Shown here in pieces: positions 1-12,000 of a stretch of 64,000 nt of DNA (the first letter of the stretch is position 1; each line of letters starts with the position of its first letter). Source of the stretch: Zoogloea oryzae (GTDB lineage Bacteria > Pseudomonadota > Gammaproteobacteria > Burkholderiales > Rhodocyclaceae); the NCBI RefSeq assembly GCF_030161255.1, contig NZ_BSPX01000008.1, forward strand, positions 1-64,000, read 5' to 3'. A program made the position numbers and the translations under genes. Below the pieces are notes generated by a model. It did not search any database and was not told the origin of the DNA. It was given only the letters and a program-made list of their open reading frames with translations.

Positions 1-3000
1 TGTTGCCGCCGCTGTCGGTGGGCGCTTCGTAGTTCGGCGCAGCGAGGAAACTCAGCGCGCCGGTGCTGCTGTTGATGGTGAACTTCGCAGCGTCGGCACC
101 GCCAACGATGCTGTAGCTGAGCTCGCTGGCCGTGCTGTCGGCATCGGTGGCCGTGACGGTGGTCACGGCGCTGGTGTTCTCGGCGATGCTGACCGATGCG
201 CTCGCGCCACCGCCGTTGCTGGTGATGACGGGCGCGATTGGCGCTTCGTAGTTGATGACGAGGTAGGGACGCAGGCTGACGGTGGCGTATTCGGATGACG
301 CGAACGTCCAGTTGTCTGCGCCGGGGTTGATGGTCAGGAACGCCCAGCCGTTGTTGGTTGCGCCGTCGGCCCACGCCTGCACCGTGCTTTCGAGGCCTGT
401 GAGGGTGTTCCAGCCAGAAACGCCCGCGCTGAAGCTGAGCGTTGCGGTGGTGCTGGCTTCGGTGTTGTTGGTCTGGATGCCGGAGTCGAGGCTGTTCCAG
501 GTGGAGGCTTCCGTCCAGGCGGAGAACATCCGGTGCAGGTAAACGGTGTCGGCGGCGTCGTGGTTGGTGACATAGAACGACAGCGAGGCAGAGGTGATCG
601 TCGCGCCGAAGGGTATCTGCCCGACGCCGCTGCCGAAGAGGTTGTCGAAGCGCAGCAGGCCCTGGCCCTGCGGTGAGCCGTCATCCACCAGCACGGTGGT
701 CGCCGTGCCGTAGGCGGTGGTCGGCGTGGTGTCCTGAACGTAGGTGTCCTGGGTGCCGGTATAGCCGCTGACGCCTTCCTGGAAACGGCTCGCCCCCACC
801 TGGATGTGGATCGTGTCGGAGTCGGTGAGGGCGCCACCGCCCGTGTTGCCGAGATCGCCGGTGAGGATGGCGATGGCGGCATCGCCGCTGTACGCAGTGG
901 TCGGGATGAAGCTGGCGCCGTCGAGCGCAGCGTTGATGGCCGCGATGGTGCCGGTGAAGGTCATGGCGGCATCGCTGGTGCCGTCGCCGGTGGTGAAACT
1001 CAGCCCGCTGGTGGACGACAGGGTGAAGGTGCCGTTGGTGATGGTCAGGCTCACCTGCATGGTGGCGCCGGCGGCGTCCGCGTCGCTGATGGCGATCGGG
1101 TTGCTGGTGGCGGTGCCGAAGGTCAGCGCGGTATTGACGCTGGTGGTCTGGGCGCCGGGCATGGTGTTCACCGGCGCATCATTGACCGCCGTGAGGTTGA
1201 TCGTGGCGCTGTCGGCACCGCTTGCCGCACCACCGCTGCCGGTGCTGCCCAGATCGTTGACATTGAGGGACAGCGTGTCGGTGGCCGGCGGGGCATCGCC
1301 ACCGAAGATGTAGCTGATGGTGCCCCCCGCGTTGCCCGCCAGCAGATCGTTGAGTTGAGCCTGCGAGCCCTCGAGCACCACGCTGGCACTGCCGGACCCC
1401 GAAACCACCGTCACGCCGGTCGTGCCGACACCGACGGTGAGGGTGCCCGAAACGACACTGAGGGTTGCCCGGAGGGTGGCCGCGCCAGCATCCACATCGA
1501 CGACGGAAAGGCCGGTGCCGCTGAGGGTCAGGGTGGTCTGCTCGGTCGCCGCGTAGGTGGCGGGGGTGATGGTGACCGCCGGCGCTTCGTTCACGTTGGT
1601 GACGGTCACCGCAATGGCCTGACTGGTGGTGCCCCCTGCCCCATCTGCCGCCTGCACCGTCACGTCGTAGACGTTGTTGCCGCCGGCGTCGGTGGGCGCC
1701 TCGAAGTTGGGCGCCGACAGGAAACTCAGCGCACCGGTGCTGCTGTTGATGGAGAACTTGGCCGCATCGGCGCCGCCGACGATCGAATAGACCGGCGTTC
1801 CGCCGTCCGGGTCGGACGAGGTGACGGTGAGCACCGCGGTGGTGTTTTCGGCCACGCTGGCCGTGGCGGCGCTGGTGATGGTCGGGGCGTCGTTGGCGGG
1901 CACCATCGTGATGGTGCCGCTGGCGGTGTTGCTGGTGCCGCCGTCGCCATCTTCCAGATAGCCGGCCATGGTGCGCACGGCCGTCGAGGGGTTGTCGGAG
2001 ACGTTCTCGTAGGTGATGTTGCGGCCGAGCGCCTGGGCCACCGCCGCGTTGGCGCTGGCATTGAAGGTGACGACGAGCGGCGTGCTGCCGTTGGTGCCGC
2101 CAGCCCAGGTGCCAATCACCACGCCGCCGTAGGTCACGTTGCTGCCCGAGATTCCGATCTGGCCGGCGCCGGTGCCCTGGTTGCGGATGGCGATGCGGTC
2201 TTCGGCCTGGCCGTTGGCGGTGAACTGCACGACCAGCCGGCCGGTGTCGAAATTGCCGCCGTCTTCGTCGGTGACGGTGGCGGACGCGGCCACGAGCACC
2301 GGGCCGGCGTTTTCCGGGTAGTTGGCGTTGCCCGACACGAAGCTGATGACCGGCGCGTCGTTGGCGTTGGTGACGGTGACGTTGATCGTCTGGGTGTCGG
2401 TGGCGCCGGTGCCGTCGCCAACCTGGACGATCACTTCGTAGACGTTGTTGCTGTCGGCATCGGTGGGCGCTTCGAAGTTCGGGGCAACGAGGAAGCTGAG
2501 CGCACCGGTGCTGCCATTGATCTGGAACTTGGCCTGGTCGGCGCCGCCGGCAAGGCTGTAGGTGAGCGTCTGGGCGGCGCCGTCGGGATCGGTGGCGGCG
2601 ACGGTGGTGACTGCCGTGGTGTTCTCGGCCACCGAAACACCGGCCGTGCTGCCGCCGCCGTTGCTGGTGATGGCGGGCGGGTTGGTGTAGACGTCGGCGG
2701 CGAACTCGGAGGTCTCGACGAAGTTCATCCCCGATGTGAGGCGGGTGGCGGTTGCGGTCACCACCTGGCCGGTGGGCACGGCGGCGGTGATGGTCGGGCT
2801 GAAGCTGGCGTTGCCGCTGGCGTCGGTCAGCACGTCCACAAAGCCGAGATAGGTCTGACCTTCGCCGTAGCCGGATGAATCCGGCGTGGGGTTGGCGAAG
2901 AATTCGATCCGGAAGTGGGTGCTGGCGACGCTGTTGAGGGTGCCGGTGATGGTGATCGCGCTGCCGGTGGTCGACGCCGAGGTGAGCACCGGCGTGTTCT

Positions 3001-6000
3001 GCAGGTTGTTGGCGCCGGTGTCGGCGTCGCCGGTATCGTTGGCGGTGATCCAGTCACCGCCCACATCGATGCCGAGGGAGCTGTTGGCGTAGATGCTGTT
3101 GCCGATCATCACCGCCCCCGTCGAGGCGCCGGAAATCACCACCCCCTGATGGCCCGCGCCGGCGTTGGCGATGATGTTGCCCTCGCCAGCGCTCGAGCCG
3201 CCGATCATGGTGTTGGTGGCGTCGATGACGAGGATGCCCTGCTTCTCGTTGCCGCGGGCGGTGGTGCCGTCGGCCGCCACGCCGATCCAGTTGCCGCGGA
3301 TCACCGTGCCATCGGTGGTGGCGCCATACACGCCAATGCCCTGCCATGTGTTGCCTGCGATGATGTTTCGGGTGGCAGCGGTGGCGCCGCCGATCCAGGT
3401 TCCGCTGGCGCCGGCGGCAACCTCGACGCCTTCCTGGCCGTTGGCGATCACCGTGGTGCCGCTCTCGTCCAGGCCGACGATGTTGCCCTGGACGTAGTTG
3501 TTCACGCCGCCATTGGTGACGACGACGCCGTTATCCAGGTTGCCGGAGATCACGTTGCCAGCACCGGCAACCGAGCCGCCGATGACGTTGCCGCTGCCGG
3601 TGTCGATCAGCACGCCCTGCTGGGTGTTGCCGATGGCCGCGTTGCCTGCGGCGTTGGTGCCGATGTAATTGCCGGCGATGGTGTTGAAGTTGGTGCCCGA
3701 ATCGCTGATGAGCACCCCGGCGCCATTGTTGCCCGAGATCACGTTGCGGGCGCCGGCGGTGGTGCCGCCGATGGTGTTGTTGGTTGCGCCGGTGAAGATC
3801 GCGACGCCCTGGTTGGTGTTGCCGAGATCCACCGTGCCGGTGGCGTCGAGGCCGATGTAGTTGCCCGACACCACGTTGCCGGTGGCGCTTGCACCGAAGA
3901 TCTGGACGCCATCGACCGTGTTGCCCGAGATGACGTTGCGGCTGGCGACGGTGGTTCCGCCGATGAGGTTGTTCGTGGCGTTGTAAATCACCACGCCAGC
4001 CTGGTTGCCGGCCGCAGCGGTGCCCGCCAGGTTGGTACCGATGTAGTTGCCGGCGACGGTGACATTCGAGGTGTTCTCGATGCGGATACCCGACGACGTG
4101 AAGTTGCTGATCGCCAGGTATTTGACCGAACTGCCCGCCGTACCACTGCCGCTGAAGAGCAGCCCGATGGCGCTGGCCCCGGCCGAGGCGCCGTTGAGCG
4201 CGATCACCGGCTCTCCCGTGAAACCCGCCTGGGAATCGCCCTCGATGTTGATGACCGAGGTGATCGTGGGCAGCGCCGAGGTGAGGTTGATGGTCTGGGC
4301 GCCGCTGCCGATGGCGAAGGTGATGGTGTCGGCACCGGCCGTGTTGTTGGCGGCGATGATCGCTTCGCGGAGGGAGATCTTGCCGTCGGCGCCCTTGTTG
4401 GCGATGAGGTTGGCGATGCTGCTGGTGTTGCCGTCGGCGGTATCGGCGGCGGTGGTGACGATCAGCTCGCTCACCACGTTGGTCACCGTCACGGCGATGG
4501 CCTGGGTGTCGGTGTTGGTGCCGTCGGAAACCCGGACGGTCACGTTGTAGACGTTGTTGGCGCCGCTGTCGGTGGGGTTCTCGTAGTCGGGTGCACCGAT
4601 GAACTGGAGCACGCCGGTGTTGCTGTCGATGGCGAACTTGGCCGCATCGACGCCACCGGAAATGTCGTAGGTGAGCGTGTCGCCAGGCAGGTCGGCATCG
4701 GTGGCCGTCACCGAAGCGACGATGAGTGTGTTCTCGGCGATCGACACCGAAGCCGACGCGCCGCCGCCGTTGCTGGTGATGACAGGCGCGCTCTCGTTCA
4801 CCGGGGTGACGGTGACGGCGATGGCCCGCGTGCTGGTCAGGCTGCCGTCGCTCACCTGAACCGTCACGTCGTAGATGTTGTTGCTGCCCGAGTCGGTCGG
4901 CGATTCGTAATTCGGCGCAGTGGCAAAGCTGAGCGCGCCGGTGCTGGCGTTGATGGAGAACCTGGCCGAATCGGCGCCGCCGACGATGCTGTAGGTGAGC
5001 GTCTGGGCGGGCAGATCGGCGTCGGTGGCCGTCACCGTCATCACCGCGGTGGTGTTCTCGGCCACGTTGGCCGTGGCGGCGCTGGTGATGACCGGGGTGT
5101 TGTCGTTGACGGCGGTGACGGTGACGGCAACGGCCTGGGTGGTGATGCCCCCTGCCCCGTCGCTCACCTGCACGGTCACGTTGTAGACGTTGTTGGCGCC
5201 GCTGTCGGTGGGCGATTCGTAGTCGGGCGCGGTCGCAAAGCTCAGGGCACCGGTGCTGCTGTTGATCGAGAACTTCGCCGCATCCACCCCACCGCTGATC
5301 GAATACACCGGCGTGCCGCCATCCACGTCGGTGGAGGTGACTGTGAGCACAGCGGTGGTGTTCTCGGCCACGCTGGCGGTGGCGCCGCTGGTGATCACCG
5401 GCGCGTCGTTCACCGCCGTGATGTTGATCGTCAGGGTGTTGGCGCTGGCGTCGGTGTCCTGCCCGCCATTGACCGTGCCGCCATCGTCCTGCACGCGGAA
5501 GGTCAAGGATGTTGACGTAGTACTGTTGGCCACCGGCTGGTAGGTCAGGCGGCCGGCGCTGATGTCGGAGGCCAGGATCCCGGTGCCGGCGGCAAAGGTG
5601 CTGCCGTTCAGGCGCAGGGTACCGGCCGCCGGGAGGGTGTCGATCCACACCCGCAGCAGCGCGTTGCCGTTGGCGTCGGTGAAGCCGAAGTCGGTGGTGG
5701 CGAAGGTGTAGGTGGTGTCCTCGGTGGCGCTCACGCTGCCGTCAGTCCCTGACGGTGGCGAGTTGCTCGCCACGGCGGTGATGTTGGCGGCGAACTCCGA
5801 GGTGTAGCTGAAGCTCGTATAAGTGGCGTCGCTGCGCGTTGCGGTGGCCGAGATCGAGGCGCCCCCGGCAACGGTGCCGCTCAAGGTGACGTTGAACGAA
5901 GCATTGCCCGAGGCATCCGTGATGACATTGGTGCTGCCGAGGTAAGTACGCCCTTCGCCATAGCCATTGCTGTCAGCGGCGGGGTTGGCGTAGAACTCGA

Positions 6001-9000
6001 TCCGGTAATAGCTGCTGGCCTCGCTGTTTAGCGAACCGGCGATGATGATCTGGGTGGCCCCGTTGGTGATCGCCGACGAGATCACCGGGAAGTTCTGGAG
6101 CTGGTTGGGGCCGGTGTCGGCGTCGCCGGCGTCGTTGGCTTCGACGGTTCCGTTCCAGTTCAGGTCGATCGCCTGACCGGCGTTGTTGTAGAACGCGTTG
6201 CCAAGGATCGCGGCGTGGCTGGTGGCCGACCACAGCATCACGCCCTCGCCCGCGTTGTTGGCGATGACGTTGCCGGCACCGGCGACGACGCCACCGATGC
6301 GCGTGCCGGTGGTGTCACCCAAGAGCAGGATGCCCGACATGTTGCCGAGCGCGGTGCTGCCGTCGGCGCCCACGCCAATGTAGTTGCCGGTGATCGTCGC
6401 GCCCTGGGTGCCATTGACGGCGATACCACCCTGGCCGACGTTACTGGCGATCACGTTGCGGTCGAGGGCCGTCGTTCCACCGATCACGGTGCCGGTACCC
6501 GCCGCAATCAGGTCGATACCCCACGAGCCGTTGCCTCGAGCGACGAGGCCGGTGGCATCGGTGCCGATGTAGTTGCCGGCGATCAGGGTGTTCGCCGCGC
6601 CATTGGTGACCAGGACGCCCCGTGCGGCGAAGTTGTTGATCGCCAGCCCCCGCACGGTGCTGTTGCTGGCCTCGATGGTGAGCCCTTCGTTGACCGTGGC
6701 GTTGCCATCGAGCACGACAACCGGTGCGCCGGCATAGTCAGGCTCCGTGGTGCCGTCGATGGTCACCGCGTCCGTGATGGTGGGCAGCGCCGAGGCCAGC
6801 ACCAAAGTATGGGGCCCGCTTCCCGCGATGTTGAAGCTGACGGTGTCGGTACCGGCGGTAGTGTTGGCGGCGATGATGGCCTCGCGGAGCGAGATCTTGC
6901 CGTCGGTGCCCTTGCTGGCGTTGAGCTGCTCGGCGGTGAAACTGCTGCCGAGGCCGGTGTCGTTGGTGTCGGCCGTGGTGGTGACCACCAGCGCGCTGGA
7001 GACATCGGTCACCGTGACGGCCAGCGACATGGCCGAGTAGCCCACGCCGTCGCTCACCTGAACCGACACGTTGTAGACGTTGTTGGCGCCCGAGTCGGTG
7101 GGGGCTTCGTAGTCTGGCGCGGATACGAAGCTGAGGACGCCGGTGCTGCTGTTGATGGTGAACTTCGCCGCGTCGCCCCCGCCCGCGATCGAATACACCG
7201 GCGTGCCGCCATCCACGTCGGTCGAGGTGACCGTCATCACCGCGGTGGTGTTTTCGGCCACGCTGGCGCTGGCGCTGCTGGTGATCACTGGCGCGTCGTT
7301 GACGGCGGTGATGTTGATGGTGCTGGTGCCGGTGGCGGTCTTCGCCCCGCCGGTGCCCTGCCCGCCGCTGTTACCGTCGCTGAACGTCCAGCCGAGGGTG
7401 ACGCTGGCGGGCGGCGCGTCGGACGAGTTGGCGTAGGCGACGGAGCTCATCACCTCGTTGATCCGCACCTGGGTGGCCGAGGCGTTGAAAGTGAGCAGCA
7501 GCGTGCCGGACGAGTTGGTCGTCACGGTGCCGACATTCACGCCCGACAGCAGCAGGCTGCCGCCCTGGGTGAGGGTGCCCAGGTTGCCCGATGCGGAGAA
7601 CACGTCCTGGGCGTTGGCGCCGCCACTACGGGCGAGCGTGAGCGTGGCGCCGGCGTAGCTGTCGGCGGGATTGAGCTCGGCGTCGAAGATGCGCACGCTC
7701 GAATCGATCACCACCGCGCTTCCGTTCTCGGTGTAGCTGGCGCTGCCGCCAAGGCTGGTGGCAGCGGGGTTGGCGCGGGTGTCGAACTGGCCGTCGCTGG
7801 AGAAGCGCACCAGCAGCCCGTCGTCGGTGGTGGTGTTGCTGTAGCCGGTGGCGACAACCCGCCCGTCGGCACCGATCGCCGCCGAATACAGGAAGCTGTT
7901 GTTGCCCAGGTGGGCGGTGAGCTTGCCGTCGCCGCTGAAGCTGGTGTCGAGGCTGCCATCGCTCAGCAGGCGGACGGCGGCAAGATCGGTCGAGCTGGCG
8001 CCACCGACCACCACGATCTTGGCGTCGGACTGCAGCGTCAGGCCCCACGACGCATCGTGACCACCGAGATCCACCGTGGTGATGCCATCGCCGCCACCGA
8101 AACCGGTGTCGATGGCGCCGGTGCTGGTGTAGCGCACCACCGCGATGTCGTTGTTCGAGCCGTTCGAGAAATAGCCACCGACGACGATCTTGCCGTCCGA
8201 CTGGATGGCCACCGACTGGGCGACGTCGAAACTGCTGCCCACCGGCGTGGTGACGACGCCATCGCCGCCGCCAAAGCTGGTGTCCAGACTGCCGTCGGTG
8301 TTGTAGCGCACCACGCCGAAATCCAGCGTCGCGCCCACGGTGGCGCTGCCGCTCTGGACGAGCTTGCCGTCGGACTGGAGCGCCAGGCCATAGCCGGTAT
8401 CGGTGGCCCCGGCGATGTCCGCGGTGGCCTTGCCATCACCGCTGAAACTGGTGTCGAGGCTGCCATCGGCCAGATAGCGCACGACGGCAAAATCGTTGGC
8501 CGAGGTGCCGCCGAGGACGATCCTTCCGTCGGTCTGGACGACCATGCTCCAGGCTTCGTCGGTCGAACTGCTGCCGATGTCGGTGGTGACGATACCGTCG
8601 CCGCCGCCAAAGCTCGTATCGAGGGTGCCGTCGGCAAGATAGCGTACCAGGGCGAAATCCCGATGCAGGCCGTTCTGGGTGAAGCCGGCAACGAGGATCC
8701 GGCCGTCGGACTGCAGCGCCACGGCGTGGGCTTCATCGTCGCCACTGCCGATGGCCGTGGTGACCATGCCGTCGCCACCGCCGAAGCTGGTGTCGAGGGT
8801 GCCATCCACGTTGTAGCGCATCAGCAGGAAATCGAGGTTGCTGCCGTTGCTCGAATAGCCGGCGACGAGGATCTTGCCGTCGCCCTGGACCAAGGTGGCG
8901 TAGCCCCGGTCTGCCGCAGCCCCGGGCGCGGTCGTCACCGTGTAGTCGGCAGCGTTGAAGCTGGGCGCGTCATCCACCGACGCGACAGAGATGTTGCGGG

Positions 9001-12000
9001 TGGCGGTGGCGCTCGTCCCCAGCCCGTCATTGACCGCGAAGGAGACCGTGCGCGTGGCGGTGGCCGGCTGCTCGGACGTATTGACATAGGTGACGCTGCG
9101 CAGCGCCGCCTGGTAGCTGGCCACGGTGGCGCTGCCGCTGAGGGTGAGCACGCCGGTCACGCCGTTCCAGCTGCCGGTGATGCCCGACTGATCGGTGAAG
9201 GCGAGCGTGTCCTGGCCGCTGGCGAAGCCGCTGGTGATGCTGACGGTGGCGCCGCTGAGGTTGGGGCTGTCGGAATCGCTCACCGTCAGCGCGCCATCCA
9301 CCGCGGTGGCGGCGCCGTTTTCGGTGTAGGCCAGGGTGCTGCCGGTGGTGGTGACGACCGGCAGCTGGTTGACGCTGACCATCACGTCGGCGGCGAATTC
9401 GGACGTGTCGGTGTAGCTGGAATAGGCCGCGTTGCTCTTGGTGGCGGTGGCGGTGACGGATTCGCCCACGGCCATCGACACGGCGAGCACGGTGTTGAAG
9501 CTGGCGTTGCCCGAGCCGTCGGTCGCCACATTGACGTAGCCCAGATAGCGCTGCCCTTCCCCGTAGCCCGAGGCGTCCTGGGTGGCATTGGCGTAGAACT
9601 CGATGCGGTAGTAGCTGCTCGCTGTGCTTGCCAGGGTGCCGACCAGGGCGAGATGGCCGGCGCCGTCGATGCGGGCGGTGGCGATCACCGGGAAGTTCTG
9701 CAGACTGTTGGGGCCGGTGTCGGCGTCGCCGGCATCGTTGGCGGTGACGCCGTCGGCGTTCAGGTCGATCGCCAGGTTGGCGTTGTTGTAGAAGGTGTTG
9801 CCCAGCAGCGAGAAGCTCACGCTGGAGGCATCGGTGTAGATGCCGCCCGTAGGGTTGTTGACGATCGTGTTGCCGGCACCCGCCGCCGCACCGCCGATGG
9901 TGACGCCCGTAGAAGACGAGCCGACCCAGATGCCGCCGTAGTTGTTGCCCAGAGACAGCGTGCCGGTGACGTCGGTGCCGATGTAGTTGCCCTGGATGAG
10001 CGTCCCGGTGAGGCCGGTGGACACCTCGATCCCGTTACGCAGGTTGCCCGAGATGATGTTGCGCTCGGCCGCGGTCGTGCCGCCCACCCGGTTGTTGGCA
10101 CCGCCGTAAACGTCGGCACCATCGTTACCGTTTCCCCTAGCGAGGGTGCCGGTGGCATCGGTGCCGATGTAGTTGCCAATGACCACGTTGTTCGAGCCGT
10201 ACAGCGCGACGCCGGCATTGACGTTGTTCGACAGCACGTTGCGCGCCGCGGTCGTCGTGCCGCCGATAGTGTTGCCCGACGACGCCACATAGACGCCGAA
10301 GTTGCTCATCGTCGGCACGGCGGTGGTGCCGTCGGCATCCAGGCCGATGATGTTGCCCTCGATGACGTTGTTGTCGGCGCCCGCCATGAGATAGAGCGCG
10401 TAGCCGTTGCTGCTGTTGAAGCTGTTGATCGCAAGCCCGCGGATCGTCGAGCCGCCCGCCCCAGCGCCGAGCACGAGGCCATGCACCCCGGAGCCCGTGA
10501 GGCTGCCGTCGATCTCGACCACCGGCCGGCCGACCACGTAGTCGGGCTCGGTGGTGCCATCGATGATCACCGCGCCGGTAAGGGTGGGCAGCGCCGAGGT
10601 CGGCTTGATGGTGTGGGTGCCGCTCACCAGCGCATCGGCGATATTGAAGCTGATGGTGTCGGTGCCCGCGGTGGTGTTGGCGGCGATGATGGCCTCGCGG
10701 AGCGAGATCTTGCCGTCGGTGCCCTTGCTGGCATTGAGCTGCTCGGCGGTGAAGCTGCTGCCAAGGCCGGTGTCGTTGGTGTCGGCCGTGGTGGTGACGA
10801 CGAGTGCGCTCGACACGTCGGTCACCGTCACCGCGATTGCCTGGCTGGCAGTACCGCCAGCGCCGTCGCTCACCTGCACCGTCACGTTGTAGACGTTGTT
10901 GGCACCCGAATCGGTGGGCGCTTCGTAGTCAGGCGCGGAGCTGAAGCTCAGTGCACCGGTGCTGCTGTTGATGGTGAACTTTGCCGCATCGACCCCACCC
11001 GAGATCGAATACACCGGCGTGCCGCCGTCCACGTCGGACGAGGTGACCGTCATCACCGCCGTGGTGTTCTCGGCCACGCTGGCGCTCGCCGCGCTGGTGA
11101 CGGTCGGCGCGTCGTTGACGGCCGTCACCGCCATCGACACCACCGCCGGTACGCTGGTCAAACCGGTGCCGTCCGAGACGGTGAGGCTGATGGTGCGGGT
11201 GGCGGTGCTGGGGTTTTCGCTGGTGTTGCGGTACGTGACATTGCGCACCAGCGCCTGCACGGCCGCCACCGAGGCGTTGCTGTTGAAGGTGACGGTGAGT
11301 GGCGTGCTGCCATTGCCGAAGCTGCCGCTGTAGGTGCCGATGGTGATGCCACCGTAGGTCACATTGGTGCCCGACAGGCCGATCAGCCCGGCGCCCGTGC
11401 CCTGGTTGCGGATGCCCAGCTCGTCGCTGGCCGTACCGTTGGCGGTGATCTGGTAGATCAGCTGGCCACCGGTGAAGGTGGTGGTGTCCGCATCGGTCAC
11501 GGTGGCGCCGGCATCGTAGATCACCCCCGCGTTCTCCACGTAGGTGCCGCTGTAGCCGGTCAGCGTCAGGACGGGCGCCACCGCATACTGGTAGCGCTGC
11601 ATGAATACGCCGTCGGTGTCGCCGGGGCCGTTGCCGTGCCACACCACCACCAGATGCCCCTTCTCGTCGGCCGCAATGCTCGGTACGTCCTGGTAGTCGG
11701 TGGTGGTGGTATTGACCAGCGTCTCGGCGGTCAGCGCGGTGCCGGACGAATCGTACTGGCGCATGTACACGCCATCGAAGCTGCCATCCTGGGCGTAGCT
11801 CTGCCAGGTCACGGCAAAAGCCCCGCCCGCCAGCATCGTCACCACCGGGTTCTGCTGCTGGTTGGTGGTGGTGGTGTTGATCCGGAACTCGCCACCCTGG
11901 GCCGCACCGCTGCTGTTGTAGCGCTGGCCGTAGATGCCGTTGCCGCTGCCGTCCTGATTGCTTTCCCAGACAACAACGAAGTTGCCGGTGCTGTCCATCG

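Noticed and set aside
806..2878. Plus-strand 690-codon open frame
   Set aside because: Its product is Gly/Val/Asp-rich low complexity and it lies antisense to the cadherin-like region of the giant gene.
2915..5648. Long overlapping open frames on both strands (866 and 705 codons)
   Set aside because: Both are shadows of the GC-rich repeat region; one is a run of His/Arg/Gln. The true minus-strand frame encodes cadherin and beta-helix motifs throughout.
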